Source: CAYTES01 sp964436935
GTDB lineage: Bacteria; Patescibacteriota; Gracilibacteria; UBA1369; UBA12473
Direction of reading: 5' to 3'
Assembly (NCBI GenBank): GCA_964436935.1
Contig: CAYTES010000006.1
Span: forward strand, 1 to 43,183
Length of the DNA: 43,183 nt
Shown: piece after piece, positions 22,333 to 30,673 of the stretch
Layout: every line of letters begins with the position of its first letter
Position numbering within the stretch: position 1 is the stretch's first letter
Notes under the pieces: generated by a model
What the model was told of the DNA's origin: nothing
Databases searched by the model: none
The model's input: the letters and a program-made list of their open reading frames with translations, nothing else
Translations under genes and position numbers: made by a program

Positions 22333-24702
22333 ATGTTTTATCAGGATTTGAAGGCGCTACGATCGATGTCCAAATACCTTCGTTATGTGGATTATATTGG
22401 TGCGGCGCAACTTTATTTGAAAGAAAATTTTTTATTGCGCGATCCTTTGAAACAGGACCACTTTAAACCCCGTATTTTGGGACATTGGGGCACGGTTCCG
22501 GGCTTAAATTTCATCTATGCGAATTTGAACTATTTGGCCTACAAGCATGAATGCGAAATGATGTTGGTCACCGGCCCGGGGCATGGAGCCCCTGCCATTT
22601 TGGCCAATTTATTTGCAGAGGGAACGCTAGAAAAATTTTATCCGGATTTCACGGTGGACGGTAAAGGAATGGGACGCTTGATCCATGACTTCAGCTGGCC
22701 CCATACCAAATTTCCCAGTCACGTTACTCCTACCGTACCGGGCTCGATTTTAGAAGGGGGTGAACTGGGCTATAGCTTATCCACGGCTTATGGAGCGGTG
22801 ATGGACAATCCGAATTTAATCGTGGCCGCGGTGATAGGAGACGGAGAAGCGGAAACCGGTCCCATTGCAACCGCTTGGCACAGTAATAAATTTTTAAATC
22901 CCGCAACCTCCGGTGCCGTATTGCCAATTGTGCATGTGAATGGATACAAAATCTCCAATCCGACACTATTTGGAACCATGTCCAATGATGAATTGAATCA
23001 CTTATTTAAAGGCTACGGGTATATCCCCTTTATTGTGGAAGGCCCCAAGCTTGAACGAAAAATGCTCAAAACCATGGAAAAAGCCTACCAGCTGATTCGA
23101 GCGATACAAAAAAAGGCCCGAACCGGGTCTAAAGAGGTGTTAAAACCTCAATGGCCCATCATCATTTTACGCTCGACTAAAGGCTGGACGGGTGTGAAAA
23201 CATTTCACGGGCATGCCGTGGAAGGTTCTTTCCGGTCGCATGGGATTCCGCTTGAAAACCCACAATCCGACTTTGATCAATTCAAAGCGGTGGAAGCATG
23301 GCTTCAAAGTTATCGTGTGAATGAGCTTTTGGATGAAAAAGGAAAACCCCTTTCGGAAGTGACTCGATTTTTACCCTCACCCCTTCACCATTTGGGACGC
23401 AGCAAACACGCGATTGGCGGAAATGTGCGCAAACCGTTGAAATTCCCAAAAACCTCCGCGCACTCCGTTTCATTAAAAGAACGCGGAAAAATGAATGCCA
23501 GCAGCATGGGACAAGGTGCCAAGTGGCTCCGTGATCTTTTTAAACTCAATCCTACAAATTTTCGAATATTTTGTCCGGATGAAATGGAATCCAATAAGTT
23601 GGGTGGCGTTTTTGAACAGACCAAACGCGCTTATGTATGGCCTATTCCCCAAAATGCGGAACATCTCGCACCGGAAGGCCGGGTGATGGAAATGCTCAGC
23701 GAGCACACACTCCAAGGGTGGCTCCAGGGCTATCTATTGACGGGAAGACACGGATTGTTTGTCACGTATGAAGCCTTTGCCACCATCATCACCAGCATGG
23801 TGGATCAGTATGCCAAATTTTTAAAACAAAGTTTCCGAGTGGAATGGAGGAAGCCGGTAGCAGCCGCCAACTACCTATTGACCAGCGTAGGATGGAGACA
23901 GGACCACAATGGCTATTCTCATCAAAATCCTTCATTCGTGAGCAACGTGCTCCAAAAACATGGTGAATTTTGTCAGATCTATTATCCGGCCGATGCCAAC
24001 AGCTTGTTGGTAACCTTGGAGGAAGTCTTTAAAAAAACCAATGCCATCAATGTGATTGTTTCGGGAAAAAGGGATCTTCCCCAATGGCTGACCTTGGAGG
24101 AAGCGCGAAAACAAGCCAAGGAAGGAATGGGCATTTGGGAATGGGTGGGTGGAGCGGCCGCGAGCAAAAATCCGGATGTGGTGTTGGCGTCGGCGGGTGA
24201 CTACATCACCGAAGAAGCGATTTTTGCCGTCAAACTGTGTAAGGAGTTGGTTCCGGAATTAAAAATCCGTTATGTGAATGTATCGGAGCTCACCTCTCTC
24301 TGTTTAGGAGATTACCATCCCCATCGAGAATTTGACCGGTACACGGAAGATCAGGTTCATCGTTTTTTCACCAAAGACAAACCGGTCGTCTTCAACTATC
24401 ACGGCTATGTCACCGATGTGGAGCATGTGCTGTGGCCATATGCCACCTCCAATCGATTCAGTATTCACGGGTATCGGGAAAAGGGATCCACCACCACTCC
24501 TTTTGACTTGAAGGTGGCCAATGGCGTGAGTTGTTACCAAATTGCAATGGACCTGATTGAACAAGCCGCTCGTCACGATAAAGCCCTGTCTCGAAAGAAA
24601 TCCAAACTGCTCAGCACCTTACAAAAACGCATTGATGAGCATCAAGCTTATATTACCCTTCACGGGGATGATCCCGACTACGTAAAACAATTGAAATGGT
24701 AA
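22333..24702 (+). CDS. xfp: Phosphoketolase (xylulose-5-phosphate/fructose-6-phosphate type)
   Basis: Thiamine-diphosphate enzyme that splits xylulose-5-phosphate (or fructose-6-phosphate) with phosphate into acetyl-phosphate and glyceraldehyde-3-phosphate (or erythrose-4-phosphate). 789 residues, standard length. Seen: LRYVDYIGAAQLYLKENFLL, GHWGTVPGLNFIYANLNY, TGPGHGAPA, and the ThDP-metal motif VIGDGEAETGP with a downstream Asn (VHVNGYKISNPT). Also seen are EGSFRSHG.P, GWLQGYLLTGRHG, WRQDHNGYSHQNP and the C-terminal HGYREKGSTTTPF. The stop overlaps the NADH dehydrogenase start by 7 nt, so the two are coupled. It would supply ATP via acetate kinase and feed the pgk branch. Confidence 0.95.
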   Translation: MFYQDLKALRSMSKYLRYVDYIGAAQLYLKENFLLRDPLKQDHFKPRILGHWGTVPGLNFIYANLNYLAYKHECEMMLVTGPGHGAPAILANLFAEGTLEKFYPDFTVDGKGMGRLIHDFSWPHTKFPSHVTPTVPGSILEGGELGYSLSTAYGAVMDNPNLIVAAVIGDGEAETGPIATAWHSNKFLNPATSGAVLPIVHVNGYKISNPTLFGTMSNDELNHLFKGYGYIPFIVEGPKLERKMLKTMEKAYQLIRAIQKKARTGSKEVLKPQWPIIILRSTKGWTGVKTFHGHAVEGSFRSHGIPLENPQSDFDQFKAVEAWLQSYRVNELLDEKGKPLSEVTRFLPSPLHHLGRSKHAIGGNVRKPLKFPKTSAHSVSLKERGKMNASSMGQGAKWLRDLFKLNPTNFRIFCPDEMESNKLGGVFEQTKRAYVWPIPQNAEHLAPEGRVMEMLSEHTLQGWLQGYLLTGRHGLFVTYEAFATIITSMVDQYAKFLKQSFRVEWRKPVAAANYLLTSVGWRQDHNGYSHQNPSFVSNVLQKHGEFCQIYYPADANSLLVTLEEVFKKTNAINVIVSGKRDLPQWLTLEEARKQAKEGMGIWEWVGGAAASKNPDVVLASAGDYITEEAIFAVKLCKELVPELKIRYVNVSELTSLCLGDYHPHREFDRYTEDQVHRFFTKDKPVVFNYHGYVTDVEHVLWPYATSNRFSIHGYREKGSTTTPFDLKVANGVSCYQIAMDLIEQAARHDKALSRKKSKLLSTLQKRIDEHQAYITLHGDDPDYVKQLKW

Positions 24703-25961
24703 GAAAGAAGAGAATTGTGGTTTTAGGAGCCGGATTTGCCGGAATGCACGTGATTCAAGGCTTGATGAAAGAGCCTGAACTCAAAACACATGAGCTGGTT
24801 CTGGTGGATCGGAATGCGTTTCATTTGTACACCCCTGATTTGTACGAAGTGGCCACCGCTTTTAATTTATCGCAGGATCAGTGCCCCAGAGACGAAGTAC
24901 AGCTTCGCGAGACCATTGCCACCCCCCTTTCTTCATTGATCGACTTGAAACGAGTCCGATTTATTCAGGATGAAGTGATCGGTGTTTCCGCTTCCAGTCG
25001 TAAAATTAAACTTAAAACGCAGGGTGATCTCGACTATACGGTTTTGGTCGTCGCCCTGGGAAGCGTGCCGCATTTTTTCAATATTCCCGGCTTAGAACAA
25101 TATGCGCTACCGCTAAAAACGCTTCGCGACGGGCTTAGTATTCATTCCACTTTAAAAAAACTATTTTGCAGCGGGGAAATGAAATCACGAAAAAATTTAA
25201 CCTTCGCCATTGGAGGGGGCGGGCCGACCGGCATTGAAATGGCCGCGGAACTGGCGGGAGCACTCGATCATTTTAGTGCCGTGTATGGGGTGCCACGCAA
25301 AAAGTTAAAAACCTATCTCATTGAAGCGAGCGATCAACTGGCGTCCCTGGGAAAAAAAGGAACCACGAGGATTAAGAATCATTTTGATGTTTTGGGGGTA
25401 GGACTTTATTTGAATCATCGTATCCTCAAGCTCAAAAAAAAATCGGTCATGGTGCAACCGGAGAAGGGAAAATCGAAAGAACTCCCTTTTGATTTTTTTG
25501 TATGGACCGGTGGGGTTCAGGTGAATCCCATGGTCACCCAAAGCTTGGGATCTCCTACTCTAAGGGGTGCCATTGAAGTGAATCCGTTCCTTCAAATGAA
25601 GACAAATGAATCCATTTTTGCCGCAGGTGATAATGCATTCATACTAGATCCAAGTTCAAACAAGCCGCTGCCCATGCTCGCGCAACTGGCCTATACGCAA
25701 GGAGATCTGGTGGCCAAAAACATCATCCGTTTCATCCGCAAACAGCCCTTGAAGCCGTATCGTCCTTCCTCTCCGGTATGGGTGATCCCCATTGGAGGTC
25801 GAGTGGCGCTGTTGAAAGTGGGGTCGCTCGTGATCTCCGGTTTTTTCTGTTGGATGTTGCGACGCTTCATCTCCTTTCGCTATTTATCCACGGTGCTTCC
25901 CTTTTTTAGGGCGGTTTCCATGTGGTGGAAAGGCAATCGAATTTTCATGAAGAATGATTGA
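24696..25961 (+). CDS. ndh: Type II NADH dehydrogenase / FAD-dependent pyridine nucleotide oxidoreductase
   Basis: 421 residues. An FAD-binding Rossmann motif VVLGAGFAGMHV lies near the start. The NAD(P)H-binding GGGGPTGIEMAAELAG lies near residue 165. DFFVWTGGVQVNP and IFAAGDNAFI (FAD ribityl-binding Asp) follow. The C-terminal tail is hydrophobic and basic, ending in an amphipathic helix, as in NDH-2 enzymes that sit on the inner membrane face and pass electrons from NADH to quinone without pumping protons. Overlap with xfp suggests it disposes of NADH from the same pathway. Its acceptor is unknown, and no quinone or oxidase genes are visible here. Confidence 0.85.
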   Translation: MVRKKRIVVLGAGFAGMHVIQGLMKEPELKTHELVLVDRNAFHLYTPDLYEVATAFNLSQDQCPRDEVQLRETIATPLSSLIDLKRVRFIQDEVIGVSASSRKIKLKTQGDLDYTVLVVALGSVPHFFNIPGLEQYALPLKTLRDGLSIHSTLKKLFCSGEMKSRKNLTFAIGGGGPTGIEMAAELAGALDHFSAVYGVPRKKLKTYLIEASDQLASLGKKGTTRIKNHFDVLGVGLYLNHRILKLKKKSVMVQPEKGKSKELPFDFFVWTGGVQVNPMVTQSLGSPTLRGAIEVNPFLQMKTNESIFAAGDNAFILDPSSNKPLPMLAQLAYTQGDLVAKNIIRFIRKQPLKPYRPSSPVWVIPIGGRVALLKVGSLVISGFFCWMLRRFISFRYLSTVLPFFRAVSMWWKGNRIFMKND

Positions 25962-25966
25962 AAAAG

Positions 25967-26012
25967 CCCAAGAGGGAATGACCACGCTTTGCGCGGTGCC
26001 CTCCCTCTTGGG
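25967..26012 (+). terminator. Strong hairpin after ndh
   Basis: CCCAAGAGGGA and TCCCTCTTGGG form an 11-bp perfect stem, with an inner ACCACGC/GCGCGGT stem. It begins 6 nt after the ndh stop. There is no U-run, so it may act as an mRNA 3' end stabiliser or a factor-aided terminator. Confidence 0.55.
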
Positions 26013-26036
26013 AAATCTCCCTACATTGTTTTCGTA

Positions 26037-26125
26037 AAAATTACTATCGCTCAACTTCGTAAAATTTGATTCGGGACCCTCGAGACCCCTATCAAATTTT
26101 TTACTACGTGAGCTCCAATAATTTT
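26037..26125. repeat. Long imperfect palindrome between ndh and pgk
   Basis: Two arms of about 34 bp, AAAATTACTATCGCTCAACT... and its near inverse ending ...AATAATTTT, flank a 20-nt GC-rich centre (GGGACCCTCGAGACCCC). The arms share the core GCTCA..CGTA.AATTTGAT. Part of that core resembles sequence in the 30569-30673 palindrome. The element is non-coding and 65 bp upstream of the pgk start. Confidence 0.5.
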
Positions 26126-26174
26126 TACTCAGAGTCTATATTTGAAAATCGCACCTTTTTTAAATTTTTCAACT

Positions 26175-26183
26175 TGCTATAAT
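26175..26183 (+). promoter_or_regulatory. pgk promoter, extended -10, leaderless
   Basis: TGC TATAAT, a perfect extended -10, ends 6 nt before the ATG at 26190. A TTG further upstream, in frame, lies before the promoter and cannot be the start. Confidence 0.7.
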
Positions 26184-26189
26184 GAGCGT

Positions 26190-27389
26190 ATGTCGTTTCA
26201 ACTCAAAAGCATCCGCGGCATCGACGTGAAAGGCAAGCGCGTTTTGGTTCGAGTCGATTTCAATGTCCCCCTGGACGATGAGGGAAAAGTGACCGACACC
26301 ACTCGCCTCGAAGAATCTTTACCCACGCTTCGCTACTTGGCCGAGCAGGGAGCCAAAATCATTTTAGCCTCCCATTTGGGTCGTCCTAATCCGGCCGCGC
26401 TAAATCCCCTTTTAAAAATGGACGAGGTCGCCCGTGCTTTTTCTAAATTATGGGGAAGTCCCATTCGTAAGCTGGATGATTGTATCGGACAAAAAGCGAC
26501 CGACGCTATTTCCGTTCTACAGGAAAGAGAAATCGTGCTTTTGGAAAACACCCGTTTTCATCCGGAAGAAGAACAAAATGATTCCGAATTTTCTAAAAAA
26601 TTGGCGACATTGGCCGATCTTTATGTGAATGATGCTTTTGGAACGGCTCACCGAGCTCACGCTTCTACAGTGGGGGTGACGCAACACCTTCCAGCCTATG
26701 CCGGATTTTTGCTCGAAAAAGAGATGGAGGCCCTTGCTCCCCTACTCGAAAATCCTCAACGTCCCATGGTTTTGATTGTAGGAGGGGCCAAGATTGATAC
26801 GAAGATTGGGGTTTTGAAGCAGTTCATGGACCAAACCGACACATTCATTGTGGGAGGAGGACTGGCCAACACTTTTTTGGCGGCCAAGGGATACGATGTA
26901 GGCGCGTCGCTTTGCCAAAAGGATAAAATGAGTTTAGCTCAAGAAATCATGTTGGAGTGTGAAAGCCATAAAGAGAAATTTTTGGTTCCTCTAGATGTCA
27001 TTGTGGCGGATGAAATTTCAGAAACGGCTGCAACGTTGGATATTCCCATTGAAGATGTGGAAGGCGGAATGCGTATTTTGGATATAGGATCTCGAACCGT
27101 AGAGCGGTATGTGAAGGCCCTAAAAGGAGCCAAGACCATTGTATGGAACGGCCCTCTGGGACTTTGTGAAATGAAGCCTTTTTCCAAGGGAACACAAAAA
27201 ATTGCGGAAGCCGTAGCGTCCATGACGGGCGAAGCCACCACTATTTTAGGAGGGGGAGATACATTGGATGCCATCAAGCGTTGCGGTATTTCAGGGGATC
27301 GTTTCACACATGTTTCGACAGGTGGAGGCGCGATGTTGGAGTTTTTGGAGGGGGAAATTTTGCCAGGGATTGAAGTGCTTAAAATTTAG
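26190..27389 (+). CDS. pgk: Phosphoglycerate kinase
   Basis: Glycolytic enzyme converting 1,3-bisphosphoglycerate and ADP to 3-phosphoglycerate and ATP in the cytosol. 399 residues from the ATG, standard. Seen: GKRVLVRVDFNVPLD (substrate-binding DFN), ILASHLGRP, LLENTRFHPEE, VNDAFGTAHRAHAS, GGAKIDTKIGVL, and the nucleotide-binding end ILGGGDTLDAI with STGGGAMLEFLEG. It is transcribed alone; xfp-ndh precedes it but with hairpins between. Confidence 0.97.
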   Translation: MSFQLKSIRGIDVKGKRVLVRVDFNVPLDDEGKVTDTTRLEESLPTLRYLAEQGAKIILASHLGRPNPAALNPLLKMDEVARAFSKLWGSPIRKLDDCIGQKATDAISVLQEREIVLLENTRFHPEEEQNDSEFSKKLATLADLYVNDAFGTAHRAHASTVGVTQHLPAYAGFLLEKEMEALAPLLENPQRPMVLIVGGAKIDTKIGVLKQFMDQTDTFIVGGGLANTFLAAKGYDVGASLCQKDKMSLAQEIMLECESHKEKFLVPLDVIVADEISETAATLDIPIEDVEGGMRILDIGSRTVERYVKALKGAKTIVWNGPLGLCEMKPFSKGTQKIAEAVASMTGEATTILGGGDTLDAIKRCGISGDRFTHVSTGGGAMLEFLEGEILPGIEVLKI

Positions 27390-27543
27390 AAGAGGTAGAT
27401 GAGATAGCCCAGGGATAGCTGAGGTAGCAAGACGGGGATCTTTTAGTTTGAAGTAGATAGTTTTTAGGTAAGAGCGCACGAAGAAGAGTTGGGCCCCTGA
27501 TATTGTGGGATAGTTAGAATCTAGGAGTCGCTTTATTTCCCCC

Positions 27544-30159
27544 TTACCGCCTAGGTCCGCCTCGGGGTGGCCCATACGAAGGAGGCGCGATTTTTTTAAT
27601 CTCCATGCTTTGACTCCAACGTTTGATTTTATCTTCCACCAATTCTCGCGGTTGGCTGTACCTTTCTCTCGATACTTTAATGATTTTTTCACGTCGCCCT
27701 TCTTCGACCACGAGGGATCCTTCAGGAGGAGGCAAGGTGTCGGCTGAAAAGGGACGACTGGGCATCCCATCAATGAGCAGTTTGGTGTAGATGGTGTATT
27801 TATTTAAGCTCACCAAGTCGTTTGGCATCACGATTTCTTCAAACTGTTGGGAAAGGTATTCCGCGTCGTCATAGCCCACCTGGAAGGCAATGGTGGTTCC
27901 CACGTTGCCAAAGACCGCATCTCTCACTTCCTCCGGCATCTGAGCGATGTACTGGTTAGCCATGGTGAGATTTAGGCGATATTTTCGTGCTTCGGAAAGA
28001 ATGGTGGCAAAAGATTCCGTGGCAAAGTTTTGGAATTCATCAACATACAAAAAGAAATCTTTACGATCCTTCTCCGGAGTATCGGCGCGACTCATGGCAT
28101 CAAGCTGAAACTTGGTGATCATCATGGCCCCCAAAAGCGACGAGTTGTCCTCCCCAATTTTTCCTTTTGAGAGATTAACGATCACAATTTTGCCTTTATC
28201 CATCGCAAACCGAAGGTCAATGGAACTTTTAGGTTGTCCCACAATATTCCGAATGATGGGACTGGACAAAAACTGTCCCACCTTATTTTGAATCGGAGAA
28301 ATGGCTTCCACCCTCAATTTATCCGTCATTTGATTGAACTCGTTCTCCCAAAAGCCTCGCACCACGGGATCTTCCACTTTTTCGATCACTTGAGCTCTAA
28401 ATTTTTCATCTTGAAGAATGCGGATGATGCCCAGCATGCTGGCCCCGGGATAGCTCAAGAGTGCCAGAATGGTGTTTCGTAGGATGTGCTCCAAACGAGG
28501 TCCCCAGCTTTCGGCATAGATTTTTTTAAAGATGCCCACGAGTCCCGAACAAACCACCGAATTGTAGCTCGGATCTGCGCTTTCCAGCATATTGAAGGCA
28601 ACGGGATTGTCGACATCCGAGGGGTCAAAAATAATCACATCATTGGTGCGATGAGGCGGCACAAAATCAACCACTCGCTCGGCCAAATCCCCGTGAGGAT
28701 CAATCACTCCAATGCCTTTTCCGGCTTCAATATCGGAAAAAATCATATTTTCGAGTAGAGTCGTTTTTCCCATACCCGTTTTACCGATGATGTACATGTG
28801 TCGCCGACGATCCGAATCCCGTTTGATTCCAAACACTTGGTGCATGCCTCGATAGTTGGTTTTTCCAAGTAGCGTTAAATTGTCGGAGTCAATCGTTTCT
28901 TCACTCGGCAAATTGATGGGTGCTTCGAGTTTGCGTGATTTTACCCAATCAATATTGGGAGTTTGAACCACGGAACTGGGCGCATGGTAGAGCGTGGCCA
29001 GCTCTTCCACATTCAAAATCATACTATTTTCATCAAAAATACGATCCTTAAATCGTGCGAGAAGATGATGTCCCATTTCAATTTTTTTCCCATCCAGTTC
29101 ATTCAATAGAGGTTGATTGAACTGTTTAAACGTTCCCGTAATCTCTTTGATTTTAAGTTTTGCATTCGGTATATCCCCATTGTCGGTGACATATCCAATG
29201 CGTATATTCGCTTCAAAAAGCAGCTTCCCGATCTTATCAATACAGGCCTGCATGGTGTTCTCGCGATCGTGCGTCTTGGACAATCCTTCTTCCAAATCAT
29301 CCCCCCCACCACCACCTCCTCCTCCGGCGACGCCCATCGTCAAACTGCCTCCTTTAAACCCCGAAGTTTTTCGTCTAAACCAAAAGAAAAAATACAGTGG
29401 AAAAAACACCACTCTTGGCCATACCTTCCGGGTCGCCAAAACATTGATGTACATATGCTGCAGATTCTCAATGCTACCGAAAAGCCCCCGGTTGACGATC
29501 CTTAAAATTTCCGTGTATTTGACGCGCCAACGGTCATTCAGCGGCACCACCACCATTTGGATCCACACCTCATCATTAGGATGATTCAGCTTGCATATCG
29601 CAGAAGTAATGCCCGCCATAGGGTCAGCCGCAAGACGAGTCAGCTTATCTTCAAACTGAGGATACCGCTTGATGGGAAAAATGACAGGATCAACCATGTA
29701 CAGTTCCGTGGCCAAAATGGTTCGGGCCGAAGGAACGTTTTGAAATTTTCCCGAGTTCGCAACCTTGGGACCCACCGAGGTATTGGGGACCAATTCCTGA
29801 GAAGCCCCCTCGCCTTGCGCAGAAGACAAGGGAGATTTAACTTCTAAAGACTCGACTTTCTCCTGAATATAATCTTCTTCTTCAAAAATTTCCACATTGG
29901 GGTAGTGGGCATAAATTTGTCCTTCAATGAGGTTTTTATACCGCCTCTCACAGTTCACCAAAAATCGAATGTGTCTTTTGGTGTGTGATATTTCAAAACT
30001 TATTCGTGAACCGCGAAGTCCAAAAAGACGTTTATACCATGGAAAATCATCCTGAATCGAGTGAATGGCGGAAAATATTTGTTCGGCGACAATGGGACCA
30101 GGCCCGGGTTCAATTTCTTTGGGAACCCGGATGGAGAGGATAACACGTTCAGCGATCAT
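27544..30159 (-). CDS. Membrane-associated DUF87/TraG-VirD4-like ATPase
   Basis: 871 residues. The N-terminal domain (about 1-245) is followed by a hydrophobic stretch (VVFFPLYFFFWF, about 250-261) and a run of nine glycines (279-287). The ATPase core has Walker A GKTGMGKT (459-466), IGVIDPHGDL, FDPSDVDNPVAFNML, Walker B FFLYVDEFQNFATESF and the sensor segment RLNLTMANQYIAQMPEEVRDAVFGNVG. This matches HerA/TraG-type conjugation-coupling ATPases, and this version is nearly universal in CPR genomes, where it is thought to belong to a type IV secretion or DNA-translocation machine. The tail is Pro/Gly/Arg rich. It follows ruvX by 14 nt. No relaxase or other secretion gene is present. Confidence 0.85.
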   Translation of the reverse strand: MIAERVILSIRVPKEIEPGPGPIVAEQIFSAIHSIQDDFPWYKRLFGLRGSRISFEISHTKRHIRFLVNCERRYKNLIEGQIYAHYPNVEIFEEEDYIQEKVESLEVKSPLSSAQGEGASQELVPNTSVGPKVANSGKFQNVPSARTILATELYMVDPVIFPIKRYPQFEDKLTRLAADPMAGITSAICKLNHPNDEVWIQMVVVPLNDRWRVKYTEILRIVNRGLFGSIENLQHMYINVLATRKVWPRVVFFPLYFFFWFRRKTSGFKGGSLTMGVAGGGGGGGGDDLEEGLSKTHDRENTMQACIDKIGKLLFEANIRIGYVTDNGDIPNAKLKIKEITGTFKQFNQPLLNELDGKKIEMGHHLLARFKDRIFDENSMILNVEELATLYHAPSSVVQTPNIDWVKSRKLEAPINLPSEETIDSDNLTLLGKTNYRGMHQVFGIKRDSDRRRHMYIIGKTGMGKTTLLENMIFSDIEAGKGIGVIDPHGDLAERVVDFVPPHRTNDVIIFDPSDVDNPVAFNMLESADPSYNSVVCSGLVGIFKKIYAESWGPRLEHILRNTILALLSYPGASMLGIIRILQDEKFRAQVIEKVEDPVVRGFWENEFNQMTDKLRVEAISPIQNKVGQFLSSPIIRNIVGQPKSSIDLRFAMDKGKIVIVNLSKGKIGEDNSSLLGAMMITKFQLDAMSRADTPEKDRKDFFLYVDEFQNFATESFATILSEARKYRLNLTMANQYIAQMPEEVRDAVFGNVGTTIAFQVGYDDAEYLSQQFEEIVMPNDLVSLNKYTIYTKLLIDGMPSRPFSADTLPPPEGSLVVEEGRREKIIKVSRERYSQPRELVEDKIKRWSQSMEIKKIAPPSYGPPRGGPRR

Positions 30160-30173
30160 ACCTTAATTTTACC

Positions 30174-30554
30174 TTATTTTTTCATTTCTAGATAGGTTTG
30201 AAGGAGGATTTGTGCAGCCACAGAATGGTCCCCTCCCAATTTTTTTGCTTGAATGGAACTCCAGCGTTCATCAATCTTTGCAACCGGTAGAAAGGTCTTT
30301 TCTTTGAGCCATTCAATGAACTCAGCTGTTTCGGTCGTCTGGGGAGTAGGTTTGCCCGTCATACTCAGCGGCCAGCCAACGACAATCTCAACAACTCCCT
30401 CTTCGCGTATCAACTGATTGAGTTCACCTGAAATTTGTTCCTTACTTTTACCTTTCCATACGGCACGCGGAAAGGCAATGGTATGGTCGGAATTGGAAAT
30501 CGCAATACCGATATACTGACGACCGTAATCCAGCCCCAATAGGCGTGTGAGCAA
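30174..30554 (-). CDS. ruvX: Putative pre-16S rRNA nuclease / RuvX (YqgF) family
   Basis: RNase H-fold protein matured for 16S rRNA 5' end processing, formerly called a Holliday junction resolvase. 126 residues. Seen: LLGLDYGRQYIGIAISN (first catalytic Asp), EEGVVEIVVGWPLSMTGKPTPQT, and KIDERWSSIQAKK (family: DER.ST..A), where the conserved SST Thr is replaced by Ser. The frame has no ATG: the only plausible start is TTG at 30554, giving MLTRLLGLDYG. A stop codon lies three codons upstream. It lies downstream of rplI and of a promoter-bearing palindrome, and ahead of the DUF87 ATPase. Confidence 0.85.
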   Translation of the reverse strand: MLTRLLGLDYGRQYIGIAISNSDHTIAFPRAVWKGKSKEQISGELNQLIREEGVVEIVVGWPLSMTGKPTPQTTETAEFIEWLKEKTFLPVAKIDERWSSIQAKKLGGDHSVAAQILLQTYLEMKK

Positions 30555-30565
30555 AGAAAACTAGG

Positions 30566-30646
30566 TTAGAAGTCTCTGAGAGACATACTTACTATTACAA
30601 TTTCTCCCCTTCGGGGGCCCGCGCTCAAACGACGTAAAAATTTCAT
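30566..30646 (-). CDS. Possible 26-codon leaderless leader ORF upstream of ruvX
   Basis: A perfect TATAAT (30658 to 30653) is followed by 6 nt and an ATG, exactly the arrangement seen at gatB. The frame then runs 26 codons (MKFLRRLSAGPRRGEIVIVS...) to a TAA, 11 nt before the ruvX TTG. It spans the CCCC-GAA-GGGG hairpin. It may be a leader peptide, or simply an accidental frame in a transcribed 5' region of ruvX. Confidence 0.35.
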   Translation of the reverse strand: MKFLRRLSAGPRRGEIVIVSMSLRDF

Positions 30647-30673
30647 AACGAAATTATACCTCTCCGAGACTTC
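30569..30673. repeat. Imperfect palindromic element between rplI and ruvX
   Basis: 14-bp inverted ends, GAAGTCTCTGAGAG and CTCTCCGAGACTTC (13 of 14 pair), bound a 105-bp segment with a central CCCC-TTCG-GGGG hairpin and partly complementary AT-rich arms. The right end overlaps the rplI stop codon. A TATAAT promoter reads leftwards from just inside it. Confidence 0.5.
30653..30658 (-). promoter_or_regulatory. -10 box within the palindrome, upstream of ruvX
   Basis: Perfect TATAAT on the minus strand, preceded by GG. It would drive ruvX and the DUF87 ATPase separately from rplI. Confidence 0.5.

Noticed and set aside
26142..26189. TTG start extending pgk by 16 codons
   Set aside because: It precedes the perfect TGCTATAAT promoter, and the family N-terminus begins at the ATG at 26190.
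29280..29340. Low-complexity run resembling a simple repeat
   Set aside because: It is the coding sequence of a nine-glycine linker in the DUF87 ATPase, with mixed glycine codons.
27544..30159. Conjugative element inferred from the TraG-like ATPase
   Set aside because: No relaxase, mating-pair genes or attachment sites are nearby, and this ATPase sits with ruvX as a stable chromosomal gene in CPR genomes.
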